A stretch of 64,000 nucleotides of DNA, taken from NCBI RefSeq assembly GCF_013394855.1, contig NZ_JABMLK010000002.1:1240001-1304000 (forward strand), written 5' to 3'. Made by a program: the position numbers and the translations under genes. This document shows positions 41,175 to 50,043 of this stretch, piece after piece. Source of the stretch: Limnobaculum xujianqingii (GTDB lineage Bacteria > Pseudomonadota > Gammaproteobacteria > Enterobacterales > Enterobacteriaceae). Numbering within the stretch: position 1 is the stretch's first letter; each line of letters begins with the position of its first letter. Under the pieces are notes generated by a model. It had not been told where the DNA came from and did not search any database. It worked only from the letters and a program-made list of their open reading frames with translations.

Positions 41175-41802
41175 AATCAGTAAACAGGTTAACCGTCAAT
41201 TAAACGGCATTAGACAGGCATTTAGAGGGGTGTTAACTCGCGTTAACAGTACTGGAGCCGCACAGGCTGTGCAGGCCGAAGCTCTGAACAATGAACCGTT
41301 GCAAGACGTCGAATATTTCCAACATTACGGCCTGACCAGTAATCCGCCTGCCGGAACGGCGGCAATCATGCTACCGCTGAACGGTAAAACGAGCTATAGT
41401 ATTGTTATTGCGACAGAGCATGGACAATATCGATTGCAGGGTTTGAAATCCGGAGAGGTGGCAATCTATACCGATGAAGAAGCAAAAATTGTTTTAAAGC
41501 GTGGACGAATCATCGAAGTTGATTGTGATATTTACCGGGTTAACTGCCTGTCATTCGAAGTCAACGCCAGTGATAAAACAGATTTTAATACACCCATGCT
41601 GACTACTAGTGAACAAATGACAGCAAAAGCCAAAATCACCGGGCAAGGTGGCATGGCGATATCTGGTGGAAATGGCGGCGTAAGCGCAACTATTGACGGA
41701 ACGTTAAAAGCCACGCAAGATATTGTCGCTGGAACCGTTAGCGTACAAAAGCATATTCACAACGGCGACTCCGGCGGCACAACCAGCCCGCCGAAACAAT
41801 AA
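41158..41802 (+). CDS. Baseplate assembly/spike protein (Mu gp45, gpV-like)
   Basis: 214 residues starting at TTG, with AAGGAG about ten bases upstream. OB-fold N-terminal part (LNNEPLQDVEYFQHYGLTSNP), then a beta-helical stem-like region and a C-terminal histidine-containing end (VSVQKHIHNGDSGG), matching the tail spike that pierces the outer membrane. The HxH near the end may bind an iron atom at the tip, as in other contractile-tail spikes. Confidence 0.88.
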   Translation: MSTLAEISKQVNRQLNGIRQAFRGVLTRVNSTGAAQAVQAEALNNEPLQDVEYFQHYGLTSNPPAGTAAIMLPLNGKTSYSIVIATEHGQYRLQGLKSGEVAIYTDEEAKIVLKRGRIIEVDCDIYRVNCLSFEVNASDKTDFNTPMLTTSEQMTAKAKITGQGGMAISGGNGGVSATIDGTLKATQDIVAGTVSVQKHIHNGDSGGTTSPPKQ

Positions 41803-41807
41803 ATTCC

Positions 41808-41854
41808 CCCCTGAACCCCATCAACCCGCAATTGTTTATCCATGCAGCCATAAT
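41808..41854 (+). promoter_or_regulatory. Late-promoter motif, copy 3 (baseplate/fibre operon)
   Basis: CCCCTGAACCCCATCA (41808-41823), 25 bases, then -10-like CATAAT (41849-41854), five of six consensus bases. Transcription would start at about 41861, the ATG of gp46, giving a leaderless mRNA as at copy 2. Confidence 0.78.
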
Positions 41855-41860
41855 CGCTGC

Positions 41861-42211
41861 ATGGATATGCTAATTGACCCAAAAACCCGCGATTACAACG
41901 GCTGTACAACTGACACACTGGCGAACGCCGTTTATTTGCGCCTGATGACTCCGCTTGGTAGTTGGTGGGCTGATCCGACATTAGGGTCACGACTTCACGA
42001 ACTGGAGCGGGAGAAAGATTTATCCAGAGTTTATCGACTGGCGAAACAGTATGCCGAGCAGGCATTACAACCGCTAATTGATGATAAACGCGCTCGCTCT
42101 GTTACTGTCACGACAACCCGCTACCGAACAGGACTTTTGTTATTAAACGTTAGCGTTATTGATGCGACAGACAAAGAACAGGTATTTAAACACCCGGTGA
42201 GGCTGACATAG
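41861..42211 (+). CDS. Baseplate wedge protein (Mu gp46, gpW/GP46 family)
   Basis: 116 residues. Hallmarks are TDTLANAVYLRLMTPLGSWWADPTLGSRLHEL and the C-terminal strand RTGLLLLNVSVIDA. It is the gp25/gpW-like lysozyme-fold wedge component. There is no Shine-Dalgarno; the ATG lies at the inferred +1 of a late promoter. An in-frame ATG six bases later is an alternative. Confidence 0.88.
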   Translation: MDMLIDPKTRDYNGCTTDTLANAVYLRLMTPLGSWWADPTLGSRLHELEREKDLSRVYRLAKQYAEQALQPLIDDKRARSVTVTTTRYRTGLLLLNVSVIDATDKEQVFKHPVRLT

Positions 42212-43281
42212 TGCCGTTCTTAACCAAGACTTTTGCCACTTTGCGCGATGAATTGTTGCGCGACCTGAAAAACGGTATCCCGGATGCTGATATCGACCCG
42301 GATAGTGATTATTTTATCCGGGCATCCTCTATCGCCAGTCTTGTTGCCGGAATTCATCGCGATCAGGCGTGGATTGTTCGTCAAATATTCCCCGATACAG
42401 CGGACACGGAATACTTAGAACTACACGCCCGGACGCGTGGTTTAAGACGTAAAAGTGCTACTTTTGCGACAGGTTCAATCACGGTTACTGGTGAACCGGG
42501 TTCCAGCCTTCCTGCGGGTTCCGAAATTAAGCGTGAAGCCCGGTCATTATTTACGACCGACGATGCCGTCATCGCTGATGATGGCGTCATTAATGTTCGC
42601 ATTCAAGCGTCTATCGCGGGGACTCAAGAAAACACCTCTGCGGCAATGAATGGGACGTTAGTTAGTGCGCCGTTCGGTGTCGATAGTACAGTCATTATTG
42701 AACCGCTATCCGGGGGAACTGATAACGAAACCGACGCCGATTTACTCGCCCGGCTCTTAGAGTTAATCCGCCGCCCGCCTGCGGGGGGGAATAGATATGA
42801 TTTTAGACGCTGGGCGATGGAGGTTGACGGCGTAACTGGTGCATATGTATATCCCTTACGGCGTGGTCTTGGTACAGTTGATGTTGTTGTCATCAGCGGT
42901 GCCGGTTTGGCATCACCTGAAATCATTCAAGCTGTTCAAGACTATATTGATGACGTCCGCTCAGTAACGGCAAAAAATATTCTAATTCTGACGGCAACAT
43001 TAAAACCTGTTGATTTCGATATCGAAATATCGTTATCCGGTTTAACTGTAGAGGACGCATCAGCGCAAATCGTATCTGTTATTGAGGCTGCAATTACTCG
43101 ATTAGCACCGGGAGAAGCCTTAATTATAAGCCAGATTGTCGCGCAGATACTGACCATAACAGGCGTTATGGACGTTAATATTGTTTCTCCTACTCGCAAT
43201 ATCTTGCCGACCGTTAATGAGCACGTCATTGAGTGGATTAAAGCAGGTAATATCCACATTAGGAGGATGTCCGATGAATAG
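42211..43281 (+). CDS. Baseplate J-like protein (Mu gp47)
   Basis: 356 residues from GTG 42211, overlapping gp46 by one base. Landmarks: the N-terminal IPDADIDPDSDYFIRASSIASLVAGIHRDQAWIV, then RTRGLRRKSATFATGSITVTG, AMEVDGVTGAYVYPLRRGLGTVDVVVIS. It is the gpJ/gp6 baseplate wedge component that links hub and fibres. Confidence 0.92.
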   Translation: MPFLTKTFATLRDELLRDLKNGIPDADIDPDSDYFIRASSIASLVAGIHRDQAWIVRQIFPDTADTEYLELHARTRGLRRKSATFATGSITVTGEPGSSLPAGSEIKREARSLFTTDDAVIADDGVINVRIQASIAGTQENTSAAMNGTLVSAPFGVDSTVIIEPLSGGTDNETDADLLARLLELIRRPPAGGNRYDFRRWAMEVDGVTGAYVYPLRRGLGTVDVVVISGAGLASPEIIQAVQDYIDDVRSVTAKNILILTATLKPVDFDIEISLSGLTVEDASAQIVSVIEAAITRLAPGEALIISQIVAQILTITGVMDVNIVSPTRNILPTVNEHVIEWIKAGNIHIRRMSDE

Positions 43282-44662
43282 CGCCAACCTCTTGGCGTTA
43301 TTATTACCGCCAGTCAGTTATGATGATAAAGGCCCAAGGATAAGCGCTGAATTAGCCGCAGAAGGTGCACAACTCGATGCAGTGAAAGCAAAATCAATAG
43401 AGATATTAAGCGCGGTAACACCTTTTAATGCCGGAAATTTGCTTGCAGACTGGGAGCGGGTTTACGGTTTGGTTATACATGCTGAGGCAACTTATCAAGA
43501 GCGGTTATCTCGCGTTCTTGCAAAGATGGCGGAGACTGGCGGTTTATCTATTCCCTATTTTATCAACCTTGCTGCTGCAATGGGGTATGACATCACTATT
43601 GATGAACTACAGCCTTTTAGGGTGAGCGCTAATCGTTGCGGAGACACGCTCTACACTGAGGATATTATTTGGGTATGGCGTGTAAACATATTGAATTCAG
43701 AAATACCAACCTATCATTTCAGAACTGGCGCATCAGGTGCAGGCGAGAGATTATTAGCGTTTGGCGACTCACAACTTGAAACGGTTTTTAATGATCTAAA
43801 ACCAGCCGAAACGTTGTGTATTTTTGCGTATCAAAAACCCCCTGATTTATCCCCAATTGATTTAACAACTCCAGAGTTAGATCTTCGCGTTCGTTATTTG
43901 TGTGCCAGTCCTCATGCTGAATGGGGTGAAGATGGCCTTCTACACTATGCGCCCCCTAACATCTGGCCTCTCGCATATAAGAATGGTATAGCTGTTGGTA
44001 GGCATGAGCCAGAGCGACAGTCCACGAACTATTTCCCACGAACAACCACACCAGAAACCGCGCCCAGCTCTAGCTCTGGCGCAGGCTCCGCGTTTTCTTC
44101 ATCAAGAAAAACTATTGCGGGAATTCCTACAGCAACATACAGGTTTACGACCGCATCCAATTTAACGACTGCATATTCGTTAGTGGGTGGTACCAATTTC
44201 TTATCAGGTGGCGGGAAAATAGCGTATTCAGTTTTCGTCAGCACAGAGCAAGAGAATAAATCCATTGTTCTATATGCTGACATAACCGATTACACCCCCA
44301 TTCCGATATCAAGTATGCCAAAGCGCCTCATGATTAAGCACGATAGACCGGTGGGGCAGCCGCGATTCTGTTGGCTAGGGCTTCGCGGAATAGCAGACGT
44401 CTTAATCGCTGATGTAAATGGATTTCAAGTCGAGGCTGGGGATATATGTAGTTCTCCTATACTGACGGGATCATCATCAGCAACACGTGAACAAGCTGAT
44501 GTTTTCGTCCAAGCCATTGGCGCTAAGGGTATCAGGCTAATTTTCACCAACGGTGACGTGGAAGAACATCCGCACAATGGCGCATTTGAGTTCCAATTAC
44601 CTCTATCTACTCGCGACTGGGGCACCAGATACTGCAAGCGGATTGAATTTATTACTAATTAA
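43274..44662 (+). CDS. Mu gp48 (DUF2313) fused to a C-terminal fibre-like domain
   Basis: 462 residues, more than twice the usual length (about 190) of the gp48/YmfQ family. Residues 1-190 or so are a regular DUF2313 protein (LLALLLPPVSYDDKGPRISAE, FNAGNLLADWERVYGL, ETLCIFAYQ). The remaining 270 residues have no gp48 counterpart: a Ser-rich linker (APSSSSGAGSAFSSSR), then beta-rich sequence resembling receptor-binding or carbohydrate-binding modules of tail spikes. The gene seems to have gained a host-recognition domain. ATG 43274 with AGGAGG upstream overlaps gp47. Confidence 0.8.
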   Translation: MNSANLLALLLPPVSYDDKGPRISAELAAEGAQLDAVKAKSIEILSAVTPFNAGNLLADWERVYGLVIHAEATYQERLSRVLAKMAETGGLSIPYFINLAAAMGYDITIDELQPFRVSANRCGDTLYTEDIIWVWRVNILNSEIPTYHFRTGASGAGERLLAFGDSQLETVFNDLKPAETLCIFAYQKPPDLSPIDLTTPELDLRVRYLCASPHAEWGEDGLLHYAPPNIWPLAYKNGIAVGRHEPERQSTNYFPRTTTPETAPSSSSGAGSAFSSSRKTIAGIPTATYRFTTASNLTTAYSLVGGTNFLSGGGKIAYSVFVSTEQENKSIVLYADITDYTPIPISSMPKRLMIKHDRPVGQPRFCWLGLRGIADVLIADVNGFQVEAGDICSSPILTGSSSATREQADVFVQAIGAKGIRLIFTNGDVEEHPHNGAFEFQLPLSTRDWGTRYCKRIEFITN

Positions 44663-44677
44663 TAAAAGGAGTGTCAT

Positions 44678-45358
44678 ATGAACAATCCTATGCCACCTAT
44701 CAACACCCCGGACAATAAATTCCATGATGGAAATCCGTTAACTGGCGCTCAGGGGACAATTGTCACCGCTGATTTCATGAATAACACACAATCATCTGTT
44801 ATTAATGTTCAGACTGAGTTAAAAAACATATTAACAGCCGCAAATATCCAAGCTAGTGATACTCAAACAGATCAAGTATTACAATCATTACGTTCATTAT
44901 TTATGCAATGTGATAATAATTTTAATGATATTAATGATATAGCTACTGCCCGTCAAAATCTTAACTTGAAAGATGCCGCGCTCCGGAGCGTTGGCACTGG
45001 TGTGAATCAGATTCCTGATATGTCTTCGTTCAGCTCAAGCGTTGGCACGGGCGGAAGTTTGGGCGCTGCTGGCTTTCAGCGCCTCCCCGGTGGGTATATT
45101 CGACAATGGGGAACATCTGTTGCTAATGCCAGCGGCGACGTAACAATAAACTATCCAGTTGCTTTTTCGGTAAAACCGGATGCGGTTTACTTTGGATATA
45201 AGCAGTCGTCAGTGCCAACAGCCATACAGTCAATTATTGTCAATGATGCTGCGTCTTCTAATATTGGAGCAGTTTGTCGCGCTTATAAAATTGATGGGAC
45301 AGGAGTCATTACGGGCAGTACTAATGCATTTTATTGGGTCGCAGAAGGAAAAATATAA
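44678..45358 (+). CDS. Tail fibre protein (short)
   Basis: 226 residues with the N-terminal attachment region (NNTQSSVINVQTELKNILTA; LRSLFMQCDNNFNDIND), then RLPGGYIRQWGTS, the phage-tail-collar-like head of fibres that end in a gp37-type tip. The fibre is short compared with Mu S (about 500 residues). AAAAGGAGTG precedes the ATG. Its stop overlaps the tfa gene. Confidence 0.85.
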   Translation: MNNPMPPINTPDNKFHDGNPLTGAQGTIVTADFMNNTQSSVINVQTELKNILTAANIQASDTQTDQVLQSLRSLFMQCDNNFNDINDIATARQNLNLKDAALRSVGTGVNQIPDMSSFSSSVGTGGSLGAAGFQRLPGGYIRQWGTSVANASGDVTINYPVAFSVKPDAVYFGYKQSSVPTAIQSIIVNDAASSNIGAVCRAYKIDGTGVITGSTNAFYWVAEGKI

Positions 45359-45780
45359 TGTTTTATTACAGTAAAGAAATGAACGCATTTTATCTGGCAG
45401 ACGGTAAAGATAACTATCTTTCTGCTGGAACATGGCCTGCTGATGCCGTTGGCGTTTCACTAGATATTTTTAACGAATTTTCTGATGTGCCACCAGAAGG
45501 CAAAATTCGTGTAGCTGGTCAGGATGGATTACCTAAATGGCAAGACATTCCACCCCTTACGAAAGAGCAATCAATAGAATTTGCTGAAGTAGAAAAAAGT
45601 CGTCAAATTAGTAGTGTAAATAATTACATAAACAGTAAACAATGGCCCGGAAAAGCAGCAATCGGTAGACTAAAAGACGATGAACTGATGCAATACAATT
45701 TGTGGCTGGATTATCTCGACGCCTTGGAAGCAATAGATATAATTCAAGCTCCTGATATAAAGTGGCCCCAAAAACCATAA
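45358..45780 (+). CDS. Tail fibre assembly chaperone (Tfa/gpU family)
   Basis: 140 residues; MFYYSKEMNAFYLADGKDNY, the middle WQDIPPLTKEQSIEFAE and C-terminal YLDALEAIDI to WPQKP are Tfa hallmarks. It folds the fibre tip. It overlaps the fibre stop by one base. No second, inverted fibre set and no invertase gene follow, unlike Mu. Confidence 0.9.
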   Translation: MFYYSKEMNAFYLADGKDNYLSAGTWPADAVGVSLDIFNEFSDVPPEGKIRVAGQDGLPKWQDIPPLTKEQSIEFAEVEKSRQISSVNNYINSKQWPGKAAIGRLKDDELMQYNLWLDYLDALEAIDIIQAPDIKWPQKP

Positions 45781-45915
45781 ATAGGACACAGATGTTAAAT
45801 AGTTATTAGGACAAGGTTAGTTCTCAGTGGTGTTGATCTATAAAAAACAATCTGTATTGCCGCCGCGATATTTATTGCATTGTGCAAAAGACTGGTAAAA
45901 CATTAGCTGCTTAAT
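45781..45915. promoter_or_regulatory. Probable prophage right end and rhs upstream region
   Basis: 135 bases without a gene. GCGATATTTATTGCAT (about 45870) repeats the GCGCTATTTATTGCAT of the left end with one difference, so it is probably a transposase-binding site. An end in ACA at 45902 would mirror the TGT of the left end. No remainder of the interrupted GNAT gene is present here. Confidence 0.5.
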
Positions 45916-48900
45916 ATGCAATATACATCGCGTCGTTATGCAAAAAAAATCGCGTCGGTACACCCTGCGCCATTGCCAACGCCGCATATTTCTTTAGTGG
46001 TTGATATTTTCGATTATCTGCCAATTATTGGGGCAACGACAACCATTCATGGATTAAAAAGAACCGTAGCAGGAACGGAAGGAAAAGTAATTCATATCCC
46101 AATTGGTACCTGGGCACCGCCTTATGCTGCCCCCATGGGACCACAAAAGGATGATGAACTGTTTATGGGAAGCCGCACAGTGATTGTTGATGGTGACCCG
46201 CTTACTTACCGTTTATTACCAACGCTAAGCTGTAATATTGTCGGTATCCCCGCGCCATTTCGCCCGAGACAAAAAGATAAGCCCATACCTAAAGCGTTGA
46301 GCTTACCGCTTACCGCTAATATTGCCTTACCCCACAATGTTCATGTAGGGGGAATTCCCACCATAAGCATGATGGCTATGGCTATGAAGGCTGGTTTAGG
46401 CGCTTTTAAACGTCTTAAGAAGACCAAGGGCTTTAAAAATGCCATGGATAAATTTAAGAGCCTCCGCCAAAAATTGTTTAAAAACATGGATAGCGGTTTC
46501 TTTAAATGCAAAGTTTTACGCGCGGAGCCGGTTGATATTCGTGATCGCAGTGTGAGTTTACAGCACATTGACTTCACGGTGAGTGGCCGCTTTCCGTTAA
46601 ATTGGGTTCGATACTATAGTTCCGCTAATATTGATGAGGACGGGTACTGTGGTCTTGGCTGGCGTACTCTGGCAGACACTGCTTTGCATTACCATCAGCA
46701 ACAAGGTTACTGGCAGATTGAGCTACCTGATGGCCCACTTGGTTTTATGGAAACACCGAAAGCAGCGGGTCGGTCCCATGCTGTTTATGGTGTACCTGCG
46801 GGGCAGCTTTGGTATGAACAAGATCAACAGGGCACTCATTGGTTGGTGGAAGCCGATGATGTTATTTGGCGTTTTACCGATCAAAGTAAGCAAATATCTC
46901 CATATAACGTTCTTCATGTTTCAAAATTGGAAGACAGGAACGGTAATCAGTGGCAGTTTATTTATCAAAATGATCAACTTGTTAAGTTAGTTGAACATAG
47001 CAACATTGATGCTACCGGGCGAGAGATAATCGTTACAACGGAACAGCATCGTATTTTACAGATGTCTCTGTATGACACGCATCAATCTGATGACAGTCAA
47101 TATGAACTGGTCACTTATGAATATGATGGTTTTCGTCAGCTATTTCACCATATCGATAATCAGGGCTACGCCCGGCAGTTTCTCTATCAGGATAATTATT
47201 ATCTGTGTGCCCATCGGGATCGACTGGGGCAAACTTTCTATTATGAATATGATGATAATAAAGCCGTTATCCGCGCCTGGGGTGATGGCGGGCTTTATGA
47301 TTACCACTTTAACTGGATTGAAGAGTGTAAAGAGCTTGAAGTAACAAATTCACTCGGCCATACCTCGTTAATTCGTTTCAGTGAAGATGGGATACCAGTA
47401 TGTGAGATAGACCCAGAAGGCGGTGCAACCTTTTTTGCCTACGATGACTGGGGCCGCACGGTGATGGTAACGGAACCCGGTGGCAGAAAAACTCAATGGG
47501 AATACGATGAACAGGGGAATCTGGTTAAAGAGTCAGTTAATGGCGAAACTGAATTTTCTGTTATTTACCAGAATAATCAGCCGATAACCATTACCGATAC
47601 TGGCGGTGGAGTCTGGCAATATGAGTATGACTCCCGGAATAATCCGACTAAATTGACTAACCCGCTTCAGATTAGCCAGCAGTATCGCTATGACGATTTA
47701 GGGCAGCAAATTGAAACTATCTATCCCAACGGTGCATCGGAGTTATTTTGCTATACCCCGTTGGGTTTTCTCCTGACCAGAACTGACACAGCACAACAGG
47801 TAACAACATACCGTACTGACTACCGTGGCAACCTGCTCGAAGAAACTAACCCATTAGGTCATATCATCCGTTATCGCTACGATGGTAAGGACCGGTTAAT
47901 ACGCGTTGATGGTTTCAATCAAAAGCCAGTGCATATTGCTTATGATGCCGAAGATCAGGTAATTGCTTACCGTGATGAAGCCGGGCTTGAAACTCAATTA
48001 ACCTATAACGGTACCGGTGAAGTTACCGGTTGTCGCACACCAGACGGTGAATGGATCCGCTACTACTACGATACTGAAGACCAACTGACTGGCGTTGAAA
48101 ACCAGCGTAACCAGCGCTGGCAAATTAAACGAGACAGCCTGGGGCGCATTATTGAAGAGGTTGATTACTGGGGGCAAAGCCGCCATTACCAGTACGACCT
48201 GAATAACCATATGGTGGCAAGCCGTGATGCATTGGGTGATACGCTGAATTTCCGCTATGACCGACAGGGAAATCTGATAGAAAAACGTCACAATGATATG
48301 CCGTTAACACAGTATCAGTATAACGCCAGACGGCAGATCACTGCATGTCATAACCCGTGGCGAAAACTGGAGTGGTCATATGATAACGCCGGGCGCTTAA
48401 CCGAAGAGTCGCAGGACGGTTTTGTTATTCAGCATCGTTATAACGCGGCGGGGCAATACACGGGCCGCGTTAGCGATATGGGCAATGAGATAACGCTGGG
48501 CTATAACTCAGCGGGTCAATTGAGTGACATTCAGCTTAATCAGGATGAGCCAATAGCGTTTGATTATGATGAGCTGGGGCGGGTTAAACAGGAAAAATTC
48601 ACGGAAACACTGAGGCGAGAGCTGGACTACAATGAGCAAAGTTACATTACCGCTCAACGGGTTTTCAGCGATACCCAGCCGTTATTTGAAACGATTTATC
48701 AGTATGACAGCGTGGGCCATTTAACTAAACGGCAGGATAGCCTGTGGGGGACTGATACTTATCATTACGATAAGGTGGGCCGTCTGGTCACCCATTCCGA
48801 TCCGCTGGGTAAAATCAAAACCTTTGTTTTTGATGCGGCGGGTAATCGCCTGAAAGATGTGGTTCAGCAACGTTATCACCGGGATGAAGATGGCGAAGCG

Positions 48901-50031
48901 CTCTATCGTGACAGTACGCTGGATGGCGTTCGCTATGTTTATGATCGGGTGGGGCAGTTGGTTAAACGTCAGCGTGATGGCGGTGAAGCAGAACAGTTTG
49001 TATGGAATGAAAGCCGGCAGCTAATCGCTTATCAAAAGAATGGGATATCGACAGAATACGCTTATGATGGTCTGGGTCGACGCATCTGTAAGAAAACGCC
49101 TGAACGGGTGAGTTGGTATTTCTGGCAGGGAGATGCTTTGCTGGCTGAGGCTGAAAAGCCGATTGATTTTATTACTGAACCTGACAACAACAGCGATATT
49201 ACCCAACCTTGCTTACTCACCAGAGCAAACAGTGAGCAATTCCGGCAGGCGCAGCTTAAATGTCTGTTTGAGGATTTAAGAGAGTACGTTTATTACCCCG
49301 GTAGTTTCAGGCCTCTGGCGCTAATTGATAACCAGCAGCGGCAAAAAACATCTTATTACTATCACTGTGATATTAACGGCGCACCGCTGCGTTTAACGGA
49401 TGCCGCCGGTCATATTGTCTGGTCGGAAAGAAGTGGTGTGTGGGGTGAGAAAGGAACGGTTTATGCTAATCAAATCCACAACCCACTCAGGTTTCAGGGG
49501 CAGTATTTTGACGAGGAAAGTGGTTTACACTATAACCGGTATCGGTATTATGATCCGGTTAGTGGGGGGTATGTTAGTCAGGATCCGATAGGGTTGGCGG
49601 GGGGACTGAATATATATGCTTACACACCAAATGCGTTAAGTTGGATCGATCCGCTTGGGTTGAGTTGTTCAACGGATGCAAAAAAATTAGGTGATAATTT
49701 AGGTAACAGACCGACGGTAAATTATCGTGCTCACCATATGGTCATGTCTAATTCTAAAGATGTACGTATGCGTTGGCTAAGAAGGAAAATGGATAATTTG
49801 GGTCTTGATATTAATGATGCAAAGAATGGTGTTTGGTTACCGAAAAATTCAGCTTCTAGGTTACCTAATACATCAGCTACAGCTCATGGTGGTGAAGGGG
49901 TTCATGGGAATGCTTATAAACAGTATGTTTGGGACGCATTAAAAGATACCAGAACTAAAGAGGAATTTGAAGCAGGCTTAGCTTCAATCAAAAATGCACT
50001 TGAAAATGGTATGATATTTCCTAGGGCGTAG
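45916..50031 (+). CDS. Rhs polymorphic toxin with C-terminal AHH nuclease-like tip
   Basis: 1371 residues. The N-terminal region to about 190 resembles the PAAR-like/transport part of enteric Rhs proteins (PHISLVVDIFDYLPIIGATT, DDELFMGSRTVIVDGDP). A long series of YD repeats follows (many YDxxGRL/YDxxGQ units), forming the Rhs cage, closed by the core end SQDPIGLAGGLNIYAYTPNA and DPLGLS at about 1243. The variable tip of about 125 residues contains YRAHHMVMSNS, the AHH motif of HNH-type nucleases. Rhs toxins are delivered by type VI secretion. The immunity gene lies 12 bases downstream. It is chromosomal, next to the prophage right end. Confidence 0.88.
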   Translation: MQYTSRRYAKKIASVHPAPLPTPHISLVVDIFDYLPIIGATTTIHGLKRTVAGTEGKVIHIPIGTWAPPYAAPMGPQKDDELFMGSRTVIVDGDPLTYRLLPTLSCNIVGIPAPFRPRQKDKPIPKALSLPLTANIALPHNVHVGGIPTISMMAMAMKAGLGAFKRLKKTKGFKNAMDKFKSLRQKLFKNMDSGFFKCKVLRAEPVDIRDRSVSLQHIDFTVSGRFPLNWVRYYSSANIDEDGYCGLGWRTLADTALHYHQQQGYWQIELPDGPLGFMETPKAAGRSHAVYGVPAGQLWYEQDQQGTHWLVEADDVIWRFTDQSKQISPYNVLHVSKLEDRNGNQWQFIYQNDQLVKLVEHSNIDATGREIIVTTEQHRILQMSLYDTHQSDDSQYELVTYEYDGFRQLFHHIDNQGYARQFLYQDNYYLCAHRDRLGQTFYYEYDDNKAVIRAWGDGGLYDYHFNWIEECKELEVTNSLGHTSLIRFSEDGIPVCEIDPEGGATFFAYDDWGRTVMVTEPGGRKTQWEYDEQGNLVKESVNGETEFSVIYQNNQPITITDTGGGVWQYEYDSRNNPTKLTNPLQISQQYRYDDLGQQIETIYPNGASELFCYTPLGFLLTRTDTAQQVTTYRTDYRGNLLEETNPLGHIIRYRYDGKDRLIRVDGFNQKPVHIAYDAEDQVIAYRDEAGLETQLTYNGTGEVTGCRTPDGEWIRYYYDTEDQLTGVENQRNQRWQIKRDSLGRIIEEVDYWGQSRHYQYDLNNHMVASRDALGDTLNFRYDRQGNLIEKRHNDMPLTQYQYNARRQITACHNPWRKLEWSYDNAGRLTEESQDGFVIQHRYNAAGQYTGRVSDMGNEITLGYNSAGQLSDIQLNQDEPIAFDYDELGRVKQEKFTETLRRELDYNEQSYITAQRVFSDTQPLFETIYQYDSVGHLTKRQDSLWGTDTYHYDKVGRLVTHSDPLGKIKTFVFDAAGNRLKDVVQQRYHRDEDGEALYRDSTLDGVRYVYDRVGQLVKRQRDGGEAEQFVWNESRQLIAYQKNGISTEYAYDGLGRRICKKTPERVSWYFWQGDALLAEAEKPIDFITEPDNNSDITQPCLLTRANSEQFRQAQLKCLFEDLREYVYYPGSFRPLALIDNQQRQKTSYYYHCDINGAPLRLTDAAGHIVWSERSGVWGEKGTVYANQIHNPLRFQGQYFDEESGLHYNRYRYYDPVSGGYVSQDPIGLAGGLNIYAYTPNALSWIDPLGLSCSTDAKKLGDNLGNRPTVNYRAHHMVMSNSKDVRMRWLRRKMDNLGLDINDAKNGVWLPKNSASRLPNTSATAHGGEGVHGNAYKQYVWDALKDTRTKEEFEAGLASIKNALENGMIFPRA

Positions 50032-50043
50032 TGAGTAAAAAAT

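Larger units (their letters stand above)
13172..45902 (+). mobile_element. Mu-like transposable prophage (about 32.7 kb)
   Basis: Gene order is Mu-like throughout: c-type repressor (leftward), ner, A transposase, B, gam, early accessory genes, gemA, mor, lysis, gp27/28/29/30/31 packaging and head assembly, I protease, T capsid, gp36-38, L sheath, M tube, tail chaperone, tape measure, gp43-48, fibre and Tfa. The left end is placed at the TG where GNAT homology stops (13172). The right end is uncertain: it lies after Tfa (45780) and probably just before the rhs gene; 45902 is one candidate ending in ACA. No 5-bp target duplication could be matched. Several structural genes and the repressor are frameshifted, so it is probably defective. 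Confidence 0.88.
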
